Shown here: positions 37,481 to 46,702 of the stretch, piece by piece
Position numbering within the stretch: position 1 is the first letter of the stretch
Layout: each line of letters opens with the position of its first letter
Assembly: GCA_015061985.1 (NCBI GenBank)
Contig: SUVN01000006.1
Location: 39,886-103,885, forward strand
DNA length: 64,000 nt
Reading direction: 5' to 3'
Origin: Akkermansiaceae bacterium
GTDB taxonomy: Bacteria; Verrucomicrobiota; Verrucomicrobiia; Verrucomicrobiales; Akkermansiaceae
The notes under the pieces: generated by a model
Told to the model about the DNA's origin: nothing
The model's input: only the letters and a program-made list of their open reading frames with translations
Databases searched by the model: none
Program-made: the position numbers and the translations under genes

Positions 37481-37840
37481 ATGAGCACGGACTCACGAAC
37501 AGAAGCATACCTCTACTACCGGGACAGCGGGAGAAACCTGATTGACGATGTGAACGCCCTTCTCTGCAATCCACGCGGGGTACTGGTGTTCACTCCGGAA
37601 CTGGTCGTCCTGATGAAACCGGTACTGCTTCAGGAGGAGCTGCTCTGGGGCGAGCTGGCAGACAATCCGGCGGATGCCGATGCCTGGTATGTCCACCTGC
37701 TGGCGGGCAACGTGGCACTGGCCCGGCGGCTGGCCGCCACGCTGCCGCCACTGGAATGGCTGTGCTTCCAACGCGGGCGGCGCAGCAATCAGCCACACAT
37801 TTACCGCTGGGAGCAGCTGCTCCTGAACACCAACAACTAA
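37481..37840 (+). CDS. Phage-type hypothetical protein of the portal cluster
   Basis: A 119-residue soluble protein without catalytic motif. The C-terminal half (DADAWYVHLLAGNVALARRLAATLPP...LCFQRGRR, here abbreviated) resembles small proteins of unknown function that precede podovirus portal genes. The start at 37481 follows the promoter; the frame is open further upstream across the palindrome but that part has no protein character. It is followed after 17 bases by the next small gene. Confidence 0.6.
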   Translation: MSTDSRTEAYLYYRDSGRNLIDDVNALLCNPRGVLVFTPELVVLMKPVLLQEELLWGELADNPADADAWYVHLLAGNVALARRLAATLPPLEWLCFQRGRRSNQPHIYRWEQLLLNTNN

Positions 37841-37857
37841 CAGAAAAAACAGATAAT

Positions 37858-38094
37858 ATGGGATTCTTCAGAACAGGAACCGGTTCCAAACTGGTTAAAA
37901 ACACCCCTGCCGATGCAGCAGAACAAACGGCCACCATACCGGTGGTCACCGACACAGTGGAGGATGATACAGCCTCTGCCTACGCGCAGCAGACCAAGCG
38001 CCGCAACGGCCTTAAATCCACCCTGCTGAACAGGAATAACCGCCGCAGTTCCTCCCTGCTTCCGACTTCGGAGGGCAACACCACCCTGGGTTGA
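37858..38094 (+). CDS. Small phage-type protein upstream of portal
   Basis: A 78-residue, Ser/Thr/Asn-rich, probably disordered protein. The C-terminal pattern RRNGLKSTLLN...GNTTLG resembles the short proteins ending in an STIL...LLG motif often encoded just before podovirus portals. It lies four bases before the portal start and is almost certainly co-transcribed with it. Confidence 0.55.
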   Translation: MGFFRTGTGSKLVKNTPADAAEQTATIPVVTDTVEDDTASAYAQQTKRRNGLKSTLLNRNNRRSSSLLPTSEGNTTLG

Positions 38095-38098
38095 TGCC

Positions 38099-39679
38099 AT
38101 GAACACGCTGCTGAGCACCTATAACACCCTGAAGGCTGCCCGGGCTCCATGGGAAAGCTGGTGGGACACCCTGCGGCACTATGTGCTGCCCTCCCGCCGA
38201 GATGAGGACGACAGCGCCACCGCTGATGCCGACAGCCGGCATCAGCTGGGAGACACAACCGCCGTGGAAGCCTGCCAGAAGCTGGCAGGAGGCCACATGA
38301 GCTACATCACCCCCAGCCATGAGCTCTGGTTCAAATGGAGCAGCCCTTCACCGGATGCCGGAGACGAGGCGGAATCCTGGTACAACCGATGCTCGGAAAT
38401 CGCGAATCGGGAGTTATCACTGAGTAATTTTTACACAGAGCTGCACGAGTGTTTTCTGGACCGCGTGGGACTGGGCACGGGAAGCCTGTATTGCAGCACC
38501 ACGCGCAGCGGGCGACTCCTGTTCCGTCACATTCCCTGCGGGCAGTTCGTCTGCGCGGAGAATGATGAAGGCAGCCTGGACACCTACATGCGGGAATACA
38601 GCTGCACCCCGCATCAGGCTGCCTCACAATTCGGTGAAAAAGCGCTGGGACCGCGGGCCAAAGCCCTGTGGCAGGATCCGCGCCAATGCCACGAGGCAAG
38701 CCTGCGCATGCTGCATGTGGTGCGTCCCCGCCGGAAACGGCGACGCGACCGGGACGATGCCCGCAACATGCGCTTCGAGAGCATCTATTACTCCCTGGAT
38801 GACCAACTGGTGATGGAGGAAAAGGGCTACCACGAGATGCCCTACATGGTCACACGCTTTCTCCGCTGGGGGGAAGGTCCCTACGGGCTGGCTCCTGCGC
38901 GGCTCGTCTACCCGGATATCCGCCAGGCACAATTCCTGAATCGAATCCTGGATATGCTGGGTGAGCTGGCCGCTTTCCCCCGCATCCTGGAGCTCGCCAA
39001 CCAGGTGGGAGAAGTGGATTTGCGCGCCGGAGGCCGCACCCTCATCAACCCGGAGAGCGCCAGTCTGGGATTCCCGCGCGAATGGGCTACCCAGGGGCGG
39101 TACGACGTGGGGCTGAGCCGACTGGAGCAGAAGCGCGACTCCATCAACCGCGCGTTCTTCATCCCCATGCTGGATTTGTGGAGTGAGCGCAAGGCACAGA
39201 TGAGCGCCAGTGAGGTCTACGCCCGCGAAAACGAACGCGTGATGCTTTTCTCACCCTCATTCACGCTGTTTACGAGCGATTTCCAACCCCTCATGGAGCG
39301 CGTGTTTGCCCTGCTCTTCCGACTGGGCCGCTTCCCGCAGCCGCCGTCCACGGTGCTGAGCAAAGATCCGCTCGGGGACGATGTAGTGGAAGTACCCCAC
39401 GTCGTCTATCAGGGGCGTATCGCTCAGGTCATGCGCCGCCTCCAATCCGAAGGCATTGAGCGCACACTGCAGCGGCTTCAGATGCTGTCCGGTCTGGATG
39501 CCGGGGTAGCTGACCATGTGGATCTGGACAGAGCGTTCCGTCTCTCTGCCCGTCTGGATGGCGTGCCGGAGGAAATTCTGCGCTCGCAGAGTGCCGTCAA
39601 ACGCCTGCGGCAGCAGCGTGAGCAACAGATGGCTGCTGCCATGCAGCAGGTAAACGATACCCCCGCCGTTCAGCCATGA
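38099..39679 (+). CDS. Phage portal / head-tail connector protein (T7-like)
   Basis: A 526-residue protein that would form the dodecameric portal of a podovirus head. Family features are APWESWWDTLRHYVLPSRR near the N-terminus, the AGGHMSYITPSHELWFKW block (TPPxxxWF-like), a central RFLRWGEGPYGLAPARL, and ALPDIRxxN seen here as YPDIRQAQFLNRI. The C-terminus has NRAFFIPMLDLW and ARENERVM. The frame is intact and of normal length, so loss of the phage may be recent or the module may be retained. No terminase large subunit is nearby. Confidence 0.88.
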   Translation: MNTLLSTYNTLKAARAPWESWWDTLRHYVLPSRRDEDDSATADADSRHQLGDTTAVEACQKLAGGHMSYITPSHELWFKWSSPSPDAGDEAESWYNRCSEIANRELSLSNFYTELHECFLDRVGLGTGSLYCSTTRSGRLLFRHIPCGQFVCAENDEGSLDTYMREYSCTPHQAASQFGEKALGPRAKALWQDPRQCHEASLRMLHVVRPRRKRRRDRDDARNMRFESIYYSLDDQLVMEEKGYHEMPYMVTRFLRWGEGPYGLAPARLVYPDIRQAQFLNRILDMLGELAAFPRILELANQVGEVDLRAGGRTLINPESASLGFPREWATQGRYDVGLSRLEQKRDSINRAFFIPMLDLWSERKAQMSASEVYARENERVMLFSPSFTLFTSDFQPLMERVFALLFRLGRFPQPPSTVLSKDPLGDDVVEVPHVVYQGRIAQVMRRLQSEGIERTLQRLQMLSGLDAGVADHVDLDRAFRLSARLDGVPEEILRSQSAVKRLRQQREQQMAAAMQQVNDTPAVQP

Positions 39680-39975
39680 TACACTCCCGACACCACATTT
39701 CCGCGCAGGAAGAGGAGCAGCGGGAAGAACGCCGCCGTCTGCGCGAGCTGCTGAACACGCCGCTGGGCCGGCAGGTGCTCTGTGATTTGGAGCGCCGCTT
39801 CGAAACCCACCTGCCCGTCTTTCAGGGAAAGGCCGGTTCCTACGACCCGCTGGATGCCATGCGCCGTGATGCCCACCGCGAAGTTTTCCTCGTGATTCGC
39901 CACCGACTCAAACTGGCGGAGCAGGAGGCCACTAATCCAACCACACAAACATATGATGATGAAACAGAATCATAA
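39676..39975 (+). CDS. Bbp19-like small phage protein
   Basis: A 99-residue protein with NTPLGRQVLCDLERRF, then DPLDAMRRDAHREVFLVIRH. This resembles the short Bbp19-type family found between portal and scaffold genes (TPxGRxVL ... EGxRxVxxxI). It overlaps the portal stop by four bases and the next gene by 23 bases, consistent with a tightly packed phage operon. The role is unknown. Confidence 0.65.
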   Translation: MIHSRHHISAQEEEQREERRRLRELLNTPLGRQVLCDLERRFETHLPVFQGKAGSYDPLDAMRRDAHREVFLVIRHRLKLAEQEATNPTTQTYDDETES

Positions 39976-40870
39976 CGAGAACGAAACCACGCCTCCCCGA
40001 GAGGCTGTCGCCCCGACCGATGCCCTGCCCGCCGACAACGGACAGGATATCCCCGCGCCGGAATCCGAGCCCGCGCCGATTCCGGATTTACCCCGCCCGG
40101 AGGCACCTCTCATGGATGCCGATGGTGCCTTTGCGCCGGATTGGTATAAACGGTTCGGCGAGCTGGAGCCCTACGGGGCTTCCCTCGCCAAATTCCGCCG
40201 CCCGGAGGCCCTCGCCAAGAGTTACGCCCATCTGGAGCGCCTCAAGGGCTACCCGGACACCACGGACTCCCGCCGCATGGCCGCTTTCCGCACAGCCGTC
40301 GGGCTGCCGGAATCTGCGGAGCAGTTCAGCATCGACCGCCCGGAAGACACGCCGGATGAGCTCTGGAATCCGGCTCTGGTGCAGAGCATGGCGCAGGTGG
40401 CCTACGAATACGGAGTGCCGCCCAAGGCCATGGAGGCCATGTGCAGGCGCTACGCCGCAGAGGGACGCCGCTTCATGAAAGAGATGCAGCAGCAGCAGGA
40501 AGAGGCCGTCCGACAGGCCGATGCCTGCCTTCAGGAGCTCTGGGGCAACCGCTATGAGGATAACCTCCGCATGGTGGATGCCTTCCTCCACACCATGGGA
40601 GAGCGCGCGGGAATCGATACCGCCGCGCTGATGCAGAACCCGGCGCTGCAGGCCAGCCCGGACTTCGCACGGCTGATGCTGGAGGCGGCCACTCTCATGC
40701 AGGAAGCGCCGCTGCACACCGGGGCACCCTCCGACAACCGGCAGGAGGCTCGCCGCATCGCGCACGACCCCACGCACCCGCTGCACGAGGCCTACATGCG
40801 CACCAACCACCCGCAGCACCGCTACGCGAACGAACAATACGACCGTCTCGCCTTCGGCCGCCGATTGTAA
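39953..40870 (+). CDS. Phage scaffold / capsid-assembly-like protein
   Basis: A 305-residue, acidic, helix-rich protein with a Pro-rich N-terminus. The core pattern FRRPEALAKSYAHLERLKG followed by VGLPESAEQFSI and YEYGVPPKAMEAM is typical of phage scaffolding/capsid-assembly proteins next to podovirus portals. In intact phages the major capsid gene follows; here a terminator and the core gene lpxI follow instead. Confidence 0.72.
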   Translation: MMMKQNHNENETTPPREAVAPTDALPADNGQDIPAPESEPAPIPDLPRPEAPLMDADGAFAPDWYKRFGELEPYGASLAKFRRPEALAKSYAHLERLKGYPDTTDSRRMAAFRTAVGLPESAEQFSIDRPEDTPDELWNPALVQSMAQVAYEYGVPPKAMEAMCRRYAAEGRRFMKEMQQQQEEAVRQADACLQELWGNRYEDNLRMVDAFLHTMGERAGIDTAALMQNPALQASPDFARLMLEAATLMQEAPLHTGAPSDNRQEARRIAHDPTHPLHEAYMRTNHPQHRYANEQYDRLAFGRRL

Positions 40871-40910
40871 TTCATAAAGCCGATTCATAGGGATTCATAG
40901 TGAGTAGCTC

Positions 40911-40945
40911 AAGCTCCTCCGTGCTCCGGCATGGGGGGGCTTTTT
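40911..40945 (+). terminator. Rho-independent terminator at the right end of the phage remnant
   Basis: AAGCTCCTCC (40911-40920) pairs, with some G-U, to GGGGGGGCTT (40933-40942), and is followed by Ts. Confidence 0.6.
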
Positions 40946-40950
40946 GCTCG

Positions 40951-42111
40951 TCACAGAATAATCCCTGCCCTGCGGGCAGCGGCAGCCGCTTCCGGCGGCA
41001 GCTCATAGCCGGGAGCCGTGCACAGCACCATGGGCGCGGGCGGCGGAGTCTTTCGCCCCATGAGCAGATTGCACAGCCAGTTGAACAGGCGCATGAATCG
41101 CAGCTGACGCATGTAGGCGGCGGCGCGCCGGATGCACTTCAGTGGACCATCCGCATCATCCACGGCAATGATGACCCCATCACACACCACGGCAATATGG
41201 CCGATACCGAGCCGCTGCACCTCTGCCGCCATGGCGGCAGCATGCGCGGCATCATCCGCCATGTGCTCGGGCTCAGGGCCTTCCTCTGCGGGAACAGGAG
41301 CAACCATGGCATGCAGGGTGATACCGTGGCGGTTGCACAGCTCCACCACTTCCTCACGCTGGAAGAGAATGGTGCGATCGGCTTCGAACACGATGTGGTT
41401 CACCCCGGCTCTCAGCGCGTTTTTAATAGTACCCAGCCCCAGACAGGGGACATCGAAGCGCATGTCATGCCCGGGTTTGGTGACTTTGCAGAGGGTGACA
41501 CCGTGCCCGCGATAGCCGCCGGAGCGGATGCACTCGTTAGTGCCTTTGAAAGCCTCCACGCAGATGACGCTGTGACCGTGTACAATGATGCTCTGGCCGA
41601 TATCCAGCCTGGCTATCTCGCGCGCCTGAGCCAGTCCGAAGCGGGCTTCCTCCACCTGCTCCGGCGTGGGAGCGGGCCCCGCCAGATGCCCGGCAGCGGG
41701 CATGCAGTCATCCATGAAGGTGGTGGAGGGCAGCACGGTGATACCGTTGTCTGCCGCCAGTTGGCAGACAGCGCCGAAAATGGTGTGCGCGTTGCGGCGA
41801 TCCATCTGCCCCAGAAGCCTGCGGGCGGTTGCATCCGGCCACATGGTGTAGAGCGTGGCCGGTTTAATCTGCCCCGCCAGCAGGAGGTGCTGCACCCCCT
41901 CAGCCTTGAAGTAGGCCAGCGGCCCTTCCACCGCCCCGGCTCGAAAACGCCGGAAGCTGCGACAGAGCGGGCGCAGCTCATCACTCGCTGCACCGCGTAT
42001 CGCCATACACACCACCTCTACCCCGGCGCGGCGGGCACCCTCCACCACCCGGCGGGGGAATTCACCCGCACCGGCAATGATGCCCAGTACCTTGATATCG
42101 GGGTGGCTCAT
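40951..42111 (-). CDS. lpxI: UDP-2,3-diacylglucosamine pyrophosphatase LpxI, extended
   Basis: Cleaves UDP-2,3-diacylglucosamine to lipid X in lipid A synthesis, in organisms lacking LpxH. Family features are LGIIAGAGEFPRRVVEGAR, HLLLAGQIKPATLYTMWPD, STTFMDDCMPAAGHLAG, and the C-terminal GTNECIRSGG, CKVTKPGHDMRFDVPCLG and VFEADRTILF. At 386 residues it is ~100 longer than typical LpxI; the extra C-terminal part (after ~residue 285) includes VCDGVIIAVDDADG. It lies six bases after the pyruvate dehydrogenase E2 gene and is likely co-transcribed with it. Confidence 0.9.
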   Translation of the reverse strand: MSHPDIKVLGIIAGAGEFPRRVVEGARRAGVEVVCMAIRGAASDELRPLCRSFRRFRAGAVEGPLAYFKAEGVQHLLLAGQIKPATLYTMWPDATARRLLGQMDRRNAHTIFGAVCQLAADNGITVLPSTTFMDDCMPAAGHLAGPAPTPEQVEEARFGLAQAREIARLDIGQSIIVHGHSVICVEAFKGTNECIRSGGYRGHGVTLCKVTKPGHDMRFDVPCLGLGTIKNALRAGVNHIVFEADRTILFQREEVVELCNRHGITLHAMVAPVPAEEGPEPEHMADDAAHAAAMAAEVQRLGIGHIAVVCDGVIIAVDDADGPLKCIRRAAAYMRQLRFMRLFNWLCNLLMGRKTPPPAPMVLCTAPGYELPPEAAAAARRAGIIL

Positions 42112-42117
42112 AAGGCA

Positions 42118-43371
42118 TTACAATACTTCCGGGTGCTCCAGATAATAGGCGATGCGCAGCATGAGTCGGCCGATATCGCCGCCATCCACCACGCGGTGGT
42201 CGAAAGAGGCCACGATGTTCGCCTGCTCCACCGGGATGAAGCATTCTACCTCATCACTCCACACGGGAACTTTCTGCACCGCTCCCACCCCCAGAATGAG
42301 GCTTTCGCTGGGCAAGGGCATGGGCGAGGCAAAGGTGAGCCCGAAGCCGCCGAAATTGGAAACGGTGGCAATGCCACCACCCTGGTAGCCGGGGTCGAGC
42401 CTGCGGTTGCGCGCCTGGTCCACAACCTTGTTATACTCGTCAATGAGCTCATCCATGGTAAACTCATTCACCCCGCGCATCACCGGCACCATCACGCCGT
42501 CTGCCACCTGCACCGCCACGCCCAAATCAATGCGGCGCGGGGTCAGGATACGCCCGCCCACCATATAGCCGGCACACTCCGGTGCCTCTGCCAGCGCCAG
42601 TGCCAGCGCCCGCAGGAAATAGAGCGTGATGCCGGGCTTGCGGGGGTGGTTCTTGCGGTGCAGGATGATGGGGGCCATGAAAATGGGTCGCCCGGCACTG
42701 GCAATGGGGCGGCGCCAGGTGCGCTGCATGCTGCTGGCCACGCTGCGGCGCATGGGCGATGCCTGGCGGCTCGGCCAGCCGTCCACATAGTCCAGGAAGC
42801 TCTCAAAATCCTCAATCGTGATACGCCCGCCTGCCCCGCTGCCGGAAACATAGGCCAGATCTGCCTCCGTGATGCCCAGTTCATCCATGCGGGCACGGAT
42901 GCGGGGGGAGAGGTAGTGAGCCCCGCGCACACCCATGGGCACGGGAAGCCCCCGACCACCTGCCGCCGGGGTGCGGGAACCGGCAGCAGCCTCGCGATAC
43001 TCGCCCTCGGTGCGGAAATGCGCACCGTCATTACCGCCAGCTCCGGAGACGGGCTCATTTTTCGGCGCCGGGGCGGCGGGCAGCTCGCCCTCCGCCAGCG
43101 GGGTGGCACCGGAGCGTTCGATTTCCTCGGCCGTGGCCTCGATGATGCCCATGACGGTACCGACGGCGATGGTTTCGCCCTCAGAAGCCAGCATGGAGAT
43201 GACGGTGCCGCCGCATTCGGTGGTGACACCCATGACGGCTTTATTAGTCTCCACTTCAAACACCTCCTGGTCAGCCACCACGGTGTCGCCGGGCTGAACC
43301 AGCAGGCGCATGATGGTTGCCTCGGTGATGGATTCGCCCAGCTGGGGCATGAGGATGGGTACTTGCGGCAT
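42118..43371 (-). CDS. pdhC: Dihydrolipoamide acyltransferase, E2 of a 2-oxo acid dehydrogenase
   Basis: Core subunit that transfers the acyl group to CoA. The 417 residues show one lipoyl domain with K44 in ETNKAVM, a Pro/Ala-rich linker, a peripheral-subunit-binding domain (YLSPRIRARMDELG...SGAGGRITIEDF), and a CAT catalytic domain ending in FDHRVVDGGD with the active His and Asp. It follows the E1 beta gene by 22 bases. Pyruvate is the likely substrate from E1 context, but branched-chain substrates are not excluded. Confidence 0.93.
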   Translation of the reverse strand: MPQVPILMPQLGESITEATIMRLLVQPGDTVVADQEVFEVETNKAVMGVTTECGGTVISMLASEGETIAVGTVMGIIEATAEEIERSGATPLAEGELPAAPAPKNEPVSGAGGNDGAHFRTEGEYREAAAGSRTPAAGGRGLPVPMGVRGAHYLSPRIRARMDELGITEADLAYVSGSGAGGRITIEDFESFLDYVDGWPSRQASPMRRSVASSMQRTWRRPIASAGRPIFMAPIILHRKNHPRKPGITLYFLRALALALAEAPECAGYMVGGRILTPRRIDLGVAVQVADGVMVPVMRGVNEFTMDELIDEYNKVVDQARNRRLDPGYQGGGIATVSNFGGFGLTFASPMPLPSESLILGVGAVQKVPVWSDEVECFIPVEQANIVASFDHRVVDGGDIGRLMLRIAYYLEHPEVL

Positions 43372-43393
43372 GATTCTGAAAAAATGTTAGTGT

Positions 43394-44368
43394 TTAAAGG
43401 GAAATAAGGTAACGGGCGGCAGCCATGATATTCTCGTACCCCGGACGGTGGGCTTTCCAGAGGTCGGGGTGCGCGGGGATGGGGGTATCCGGAGCGGTCA
43501 CCCGCAGCGGCGGCGCATCCAGCAGGTGCATGCCCTCTGTCGCCACCCGGGCTATCACCTCTGCGGCCACTCCTCCCCAGGGGAAATCCTCACTCACCAC
43601 CAGCAAGCGGGCCGTGCGAGCCACGGAGGCCAGGATGGTATCGGTATCCAACGGCTTGACAGTGCGTAAATCCACCACCTCCAGCTCATAGCCGGAGGAG
43701 GCTGCCAGTTCTTCTGCCGCGCGCAGCGCCTCCGGCACCATGGCAGAGAATGCCACCACGGTGGCGTGCTTGCCGGGGCGGGCAATGCGAGCACGGCCAA
43801 TGGGCAGCGGGTCTGCCTCCAGCCAGCTGTCAGCCTTGAGCCAGCGGTAGAGGAACTTGTGTTCCATGAATACCACGGGGTCAGGAATCCGCACGGCTTC
43901 CTTGAGCATGTAATAGGCATCTGCCACCGTGGCCGGGGTGAACACATGCACCCCCGGATAGTGGGCAAAGACGGATTCGAGACACTGGCTGTGGTACGGA
44001 CCGCCGCCGGGCGTACCGCCGCAGGGCATACGCATGGTCAGGTTGACGGGGATACCGGTGCGGTAAAAGTGAGCCGCAGCGTTGTTGCACATCTGGTTCT
44101 GCCCCAGGGTGCCGAAATCGGCAAACTGCATCTCCACGATGGGTTTGAGCCCGCCGAGTGCAGCACCCATGCCCAACCCCACGATGGCATCCTCTGCAAT
44201 GGGGGCGTTGAGCACGCGACCGGGGAACTTGTCTGCCAACCCCTTGGTGGCCTTGAATGCGCCGCCGAAACTGCCGGCAATATCCTCACCGTACAGGATG
44301 ACGGAAGCATCCTCCTGCAGCAGCTCTTCCAGTGCGGCGTGTATGGCATCTATGTAGGTAACACTCAT
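43394..44368 (-). CDS. pdhB: Pyruvate dehydrogenase E1 component, beta subunit
   Basis: Forms the alpha2beta2 thiamine-dependent decarboxylase with the product of the upstream gene. The 324-residue protein starts MSVTYIDAIHAALEELL and contains ILYGEDIAG, NAPIAEDAIVGLGMGAAL, EMQFADF and the transketolase C-terminal domain (ELEVVDLRTVKPLDTDTI). The frame opens 54 codons upstream inside pdhA, but ATG 44368 begins the family domain 25 bases after the pdhA stop. Confidence 0.94.
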   Translation of the reverse strand: MSVTYIDAIHAALEELLQEDASVILYGEDIAGSFGGAFKATKGLADKFPGRVLNAPIAEDAIVGLGMGAALGGLKPIVEMQFADFGTLGQNQMCNNAAAHFYRTGIPVNLTMRMPCGGTPGGGPYHSQCLESVFAHYPGVHVFTPATVADAYYMLKEAVRIPDPVVFMEHKFLYRWLKADSWLEADPLPIGRARIARPGKHATVVAFSAMVPEALRAAEELAASSGYELEVVDLRTVKPLDTDTILASVARTARLLVVSEDFPWGGVAAEVIARVATEGMHLLDAPPLRVTAPDTPIPAHPDLWKAHRPGYENIMAAARYLISL

Positions 44369-44393
44369 ATCTCTTCTCAGGGGGGCAAAAAGC

Positions 44394-45380
44394 TCAGCGT
44401 TCCGGGCGCCAGGAGGTGGCAACCCATTGTTCATCCTGCGGACGGGGGGTAGGCTCTTTCTGTGCCTGAGCGACGCTGCGCTGGACCTCATCGCGGCATT
44501 CCTCCTCCCAGGCATCCGCCTCTTCCTCACTCATCCAGCCCTTTTCCAGCATTTGGCGGCGCGCCACGGCCAGCGGGTCGCGGTCAGCATAGGCAGCCCG
44601 GAGCTCCGCCGGAATGTAGGCGGCATCATCATGCTCGCCGTGCCCGCACATGCGCAGCGTTTCGGCCACCACCCACTGCGGACCTTCCCCGGCACGGGCA
44701 GCAGCAATAGCGTGCTGCATGGTGGCAAGTGTCTGCAGAAAATCCGTACCATCGCACTCGTGGGCGGTCATGCCGTAGCCTCGCCCGCGGTCTGCCAGGC
44801 TCTTGCAGGCAAACTCGTTGGCATTCGGCGTGGAATAGGCATATTGATTGTTGGTGACAACGATGACAATGGGCAGCTTTTCCACGGCAATGAGGTTGGC
44901 AGCCTCATGCAGCGCCCCCACGGAAGTCGTACCATCACCGATGCAGACCACACCCACGGCATCCGTGATACCCTGCATGCGCTTGGCCAGCATCAATCCC
45001 GCCACCACGGAAGCCATGGCACCCAGATGGGAGATGGGCATGAGTGTTCCTTCATGCGGATGTCCCCAGTGTATATTGCCATCGCGGCCGCGGGAGATAC
45101 CCTGCATGCTGCCGAAGTAGGAGCGAGCCGTTTCCAGCACGCTGTCGCCCCAGGCGCAGCGCCCGGCCTGCTCGCGGATGAAAGGGGTATACACATCATA
45201 CCCCTTGCGCAGGAATACACCCTCTGCGGCAGCCACGGCCTCGTGCCCGCGCCCGAGAAATACGCCGCCGAATATCTTACCGGCTTTGTAGAGAGCGGAA
45301 ATTTTGGTATCGAAAGCGCGTGCCATGACCATGGCACGGTAGGCCTTGCGGGCAGGTTCCTGCAGAGGATGTTCGTTCAC
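44394..45380 (-). CDS. pdhA: Pyruvate dehydrogenase E1 component, alpha subunit
   Basis: Thiamine pyrophosphate-binding subunit. The TPP motif runs from GDGTTSVGALHEAANLIA to VVTNNQYAYST. The phosphorylation-loop region GHGEHDDAAYIP and GRGHEAVAAAEG are also typical. Start is a GTG, supported by a predicted promoter whose -10 ends seven bases upstream. It is the first gene of the pdhABC-lpxI operon. No E3 (lipoamide dehydrogenase) gene is in the window. Confidence 0.94.
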   Translation of the reverse strand: MNEHPLQEPARKAYRAMVMARAFDTKISALYKAGKIFGGVFLGRGHEAVAAAEGVFLRKGYDVYTPFIREQAGRCAWGDSVLETARSYFGSMQGISRGRDGNIHWGHPHEGTLMPISHLGAMASVVAGLMLAKRMQGITDAVGVVCIGDGTTSVGALHEAANLIAVEKLPIVIVVTNNQYAYSTPNANEFACKSLADRGRGYGMTAHECDGTDFLQTLATMQHAIAAARAGEGPQWVVAETLRMCGHGEHDDAAYIPAELRAAYADRDPLAVARRQMLEKGWMSEEEADAWEEECRDEVQRSVAQAQKEPTPRPQDEQWVATSWRPER

Positions 45381-45387
45381 GCCCTCT

Positions 45388-45416
45388 ATTCTACCCGCTT
45401 CACCGATTTAAATCAA
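45388..45416 (-). promoter_or_regulatory. Predicted promoter of pdhABC-lpxI
   Basis: On the minus strand TTGATT (plus 45411-45416), a 17-base spacer and TAGAAT (plus 45388-45393), seven bases before the GTG. Confidence 0.5.
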
Positions 45417-45445
45417 GCTGAAATGAATAGAGACAGCCCGATATA

Positions 45446-46696
45446 TTATTTGGAAAGGCGCAGATAGCCGCGATAAAGCGTAATCATGTAGGCATTCAGG
45501 GCGCTCATCTTCTTTTTTTCATGTCCGGCCCCCCAGGAATCGGAGTAATAAATGAGCCCCTTGGCCTCATTATACCCGATGATGAGGCGCATGTGACCGG
45601 GAATACCCCAGAGAATGGGAATGCCGGAATCAATGCTCTTGTATACGGGGCGGAACCATTTTTTCATGGCGGCTTTCTTCACCGGGAAAGATTCCTCCAG
45701 GATTTCCTGATCAAAGATGGAGAGAGCATTGTCAATATCGCGGTCAGCCACACCGATGAAACCGCGGGAGGCCGGCTTGCCCTTGCGCTTGGCGAGTTTG
45801 TTGTAGGACTCAACAATCTCTTCCGGGCCGGGTTTCTTGCCCTTGTCTTTCATGGTCATCACGCGAACGTGGAAACGGCTGCCAATCTTCTCCAGCGCCT
45901 CCATCATCCCGCCAATGGTGGTACCGCCGCCGGCCACGGTATCGCACATGGAAGCCATGGCGTGCATATCCACGCCATCCATTCCATAATAGGAGAAGAT
46001 ACGAGCCACGGTGGCAGGAAGGCAATAGCCCTTCTCCCCCTGGTCAATCATGGGGATATTGTCAATCCACACATCGCCCTCCTCCGTGCGCTTCACATTG
46101 GCGAGCAACTCACGGCGCGAGCCTGCGTCAGACGCGCTGCCGCGCTCCAGCCCGGCGGCATCCTTTGCCATCCGCAGACGGATGAACTCTGCCTCGTAGT
46201 CTTTCTTTCCCTTGCCGGTATCGTGCGCTTCCAGCATGGCTGCTCCATTCTCCCATTCCCAGATCCAGGCCTTGAGCTTGACACCGCTTTCCTTGGCCGC
46301 CACATTTTTCTTCTTACCCTTGACCCCGCAAACGGCATCCAGAGCCGCCAGAGCATCTTTCACACGCTGATTGAACTCTTTCTTATCGATATTGCCGTCA
46401 TCACCCTTGTTATAAAGAACGATGAGCAGAGAGGCCGGATGCTCCTTCTTTTCATCCCAAATCCAGTCAATCTCATTGGGAGAAAGCTCACCGATGGTGA
46501 GAGCCCCGGCAGCCTTGAGCCGCATGGTACCGGAATCCACATTGCGATACATCACACCATTGAGGTATTTATCAACCAGTTCCGTCTGCGGCAAGGTCCA
46601 GAGCGTGCCGCTCTGCAGAGCATCAGCCAAATCAGCCGCAAGGGCGGCAGCAGAGGTCAGAATGGAGAGGCACAGGGACAGAAAATACTTACTCAT
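45446..46696 (-). CDS. Secreted protein with C39-like papain-fold peptidase domain
   Basis: A 416-residue exported protein: signal peptide MSKYFLSLCLSILTSAAALAA, an N-terminal ~190-residue region of unknown function with a possible EF-hand-like NKGDDGNIDKKEF, and a C-terminal papain-like domain. The domain shows IPMIDQGEKGYCLPAT (C225 candidate nucleophile), GHMRLIIGY (H368) and YYSDSWG (Asp). This is the Peptidase_C39-like pattern. Substrate unknown; a protease, transglutaminase-like or inactive scaffold is possible. It has its own promoter and no partner gene. Confidence 0.78.
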   Translation of the reverse strand: MSKYFLSLCLSILTSAAALAADLADALQSGTLWTLPQTELVDKYLNGVMYRNVDSGTMRLKAAGALTIGELSPNEIDWIWDEKKEHPASLLIVLYNKGDDGNIDKKEFNQRVKDALAALDAVCGVKGKKKNVAAKESGVKLKAWIWEWENGAAMLEAHDTGKGKKDYEAEFIRLRMAKDAAGLERGSASDAGSRRELLANVKRTEEGDVWIDNIPMIDQGEKGYCLPATVARIFSYYGMDGVDMHAMASMCDTVAGGGTTIGGMMEALEKIGSRFHVRVMTMKDKGKKPGPEEIVESYNKLAKRKGKPASRGFIGVADRDIDNALSIFDQEILEESFPVKKAAMKKWFRPVYKSIDSGIPILWGIPGHMRLIIGYNEAKGLIYYSDSWGAGHEKKKMSALNAYMITLYRGYLRLSK

Positions 46697-46702
46697 GCAG
46701 AC

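Noticed and set aside
40900..43407. 835-codon plus-strand frame opposite lpxI and pdhC
   Set aside because: It spans two well-supported minus-strand genes and has no domain signature.
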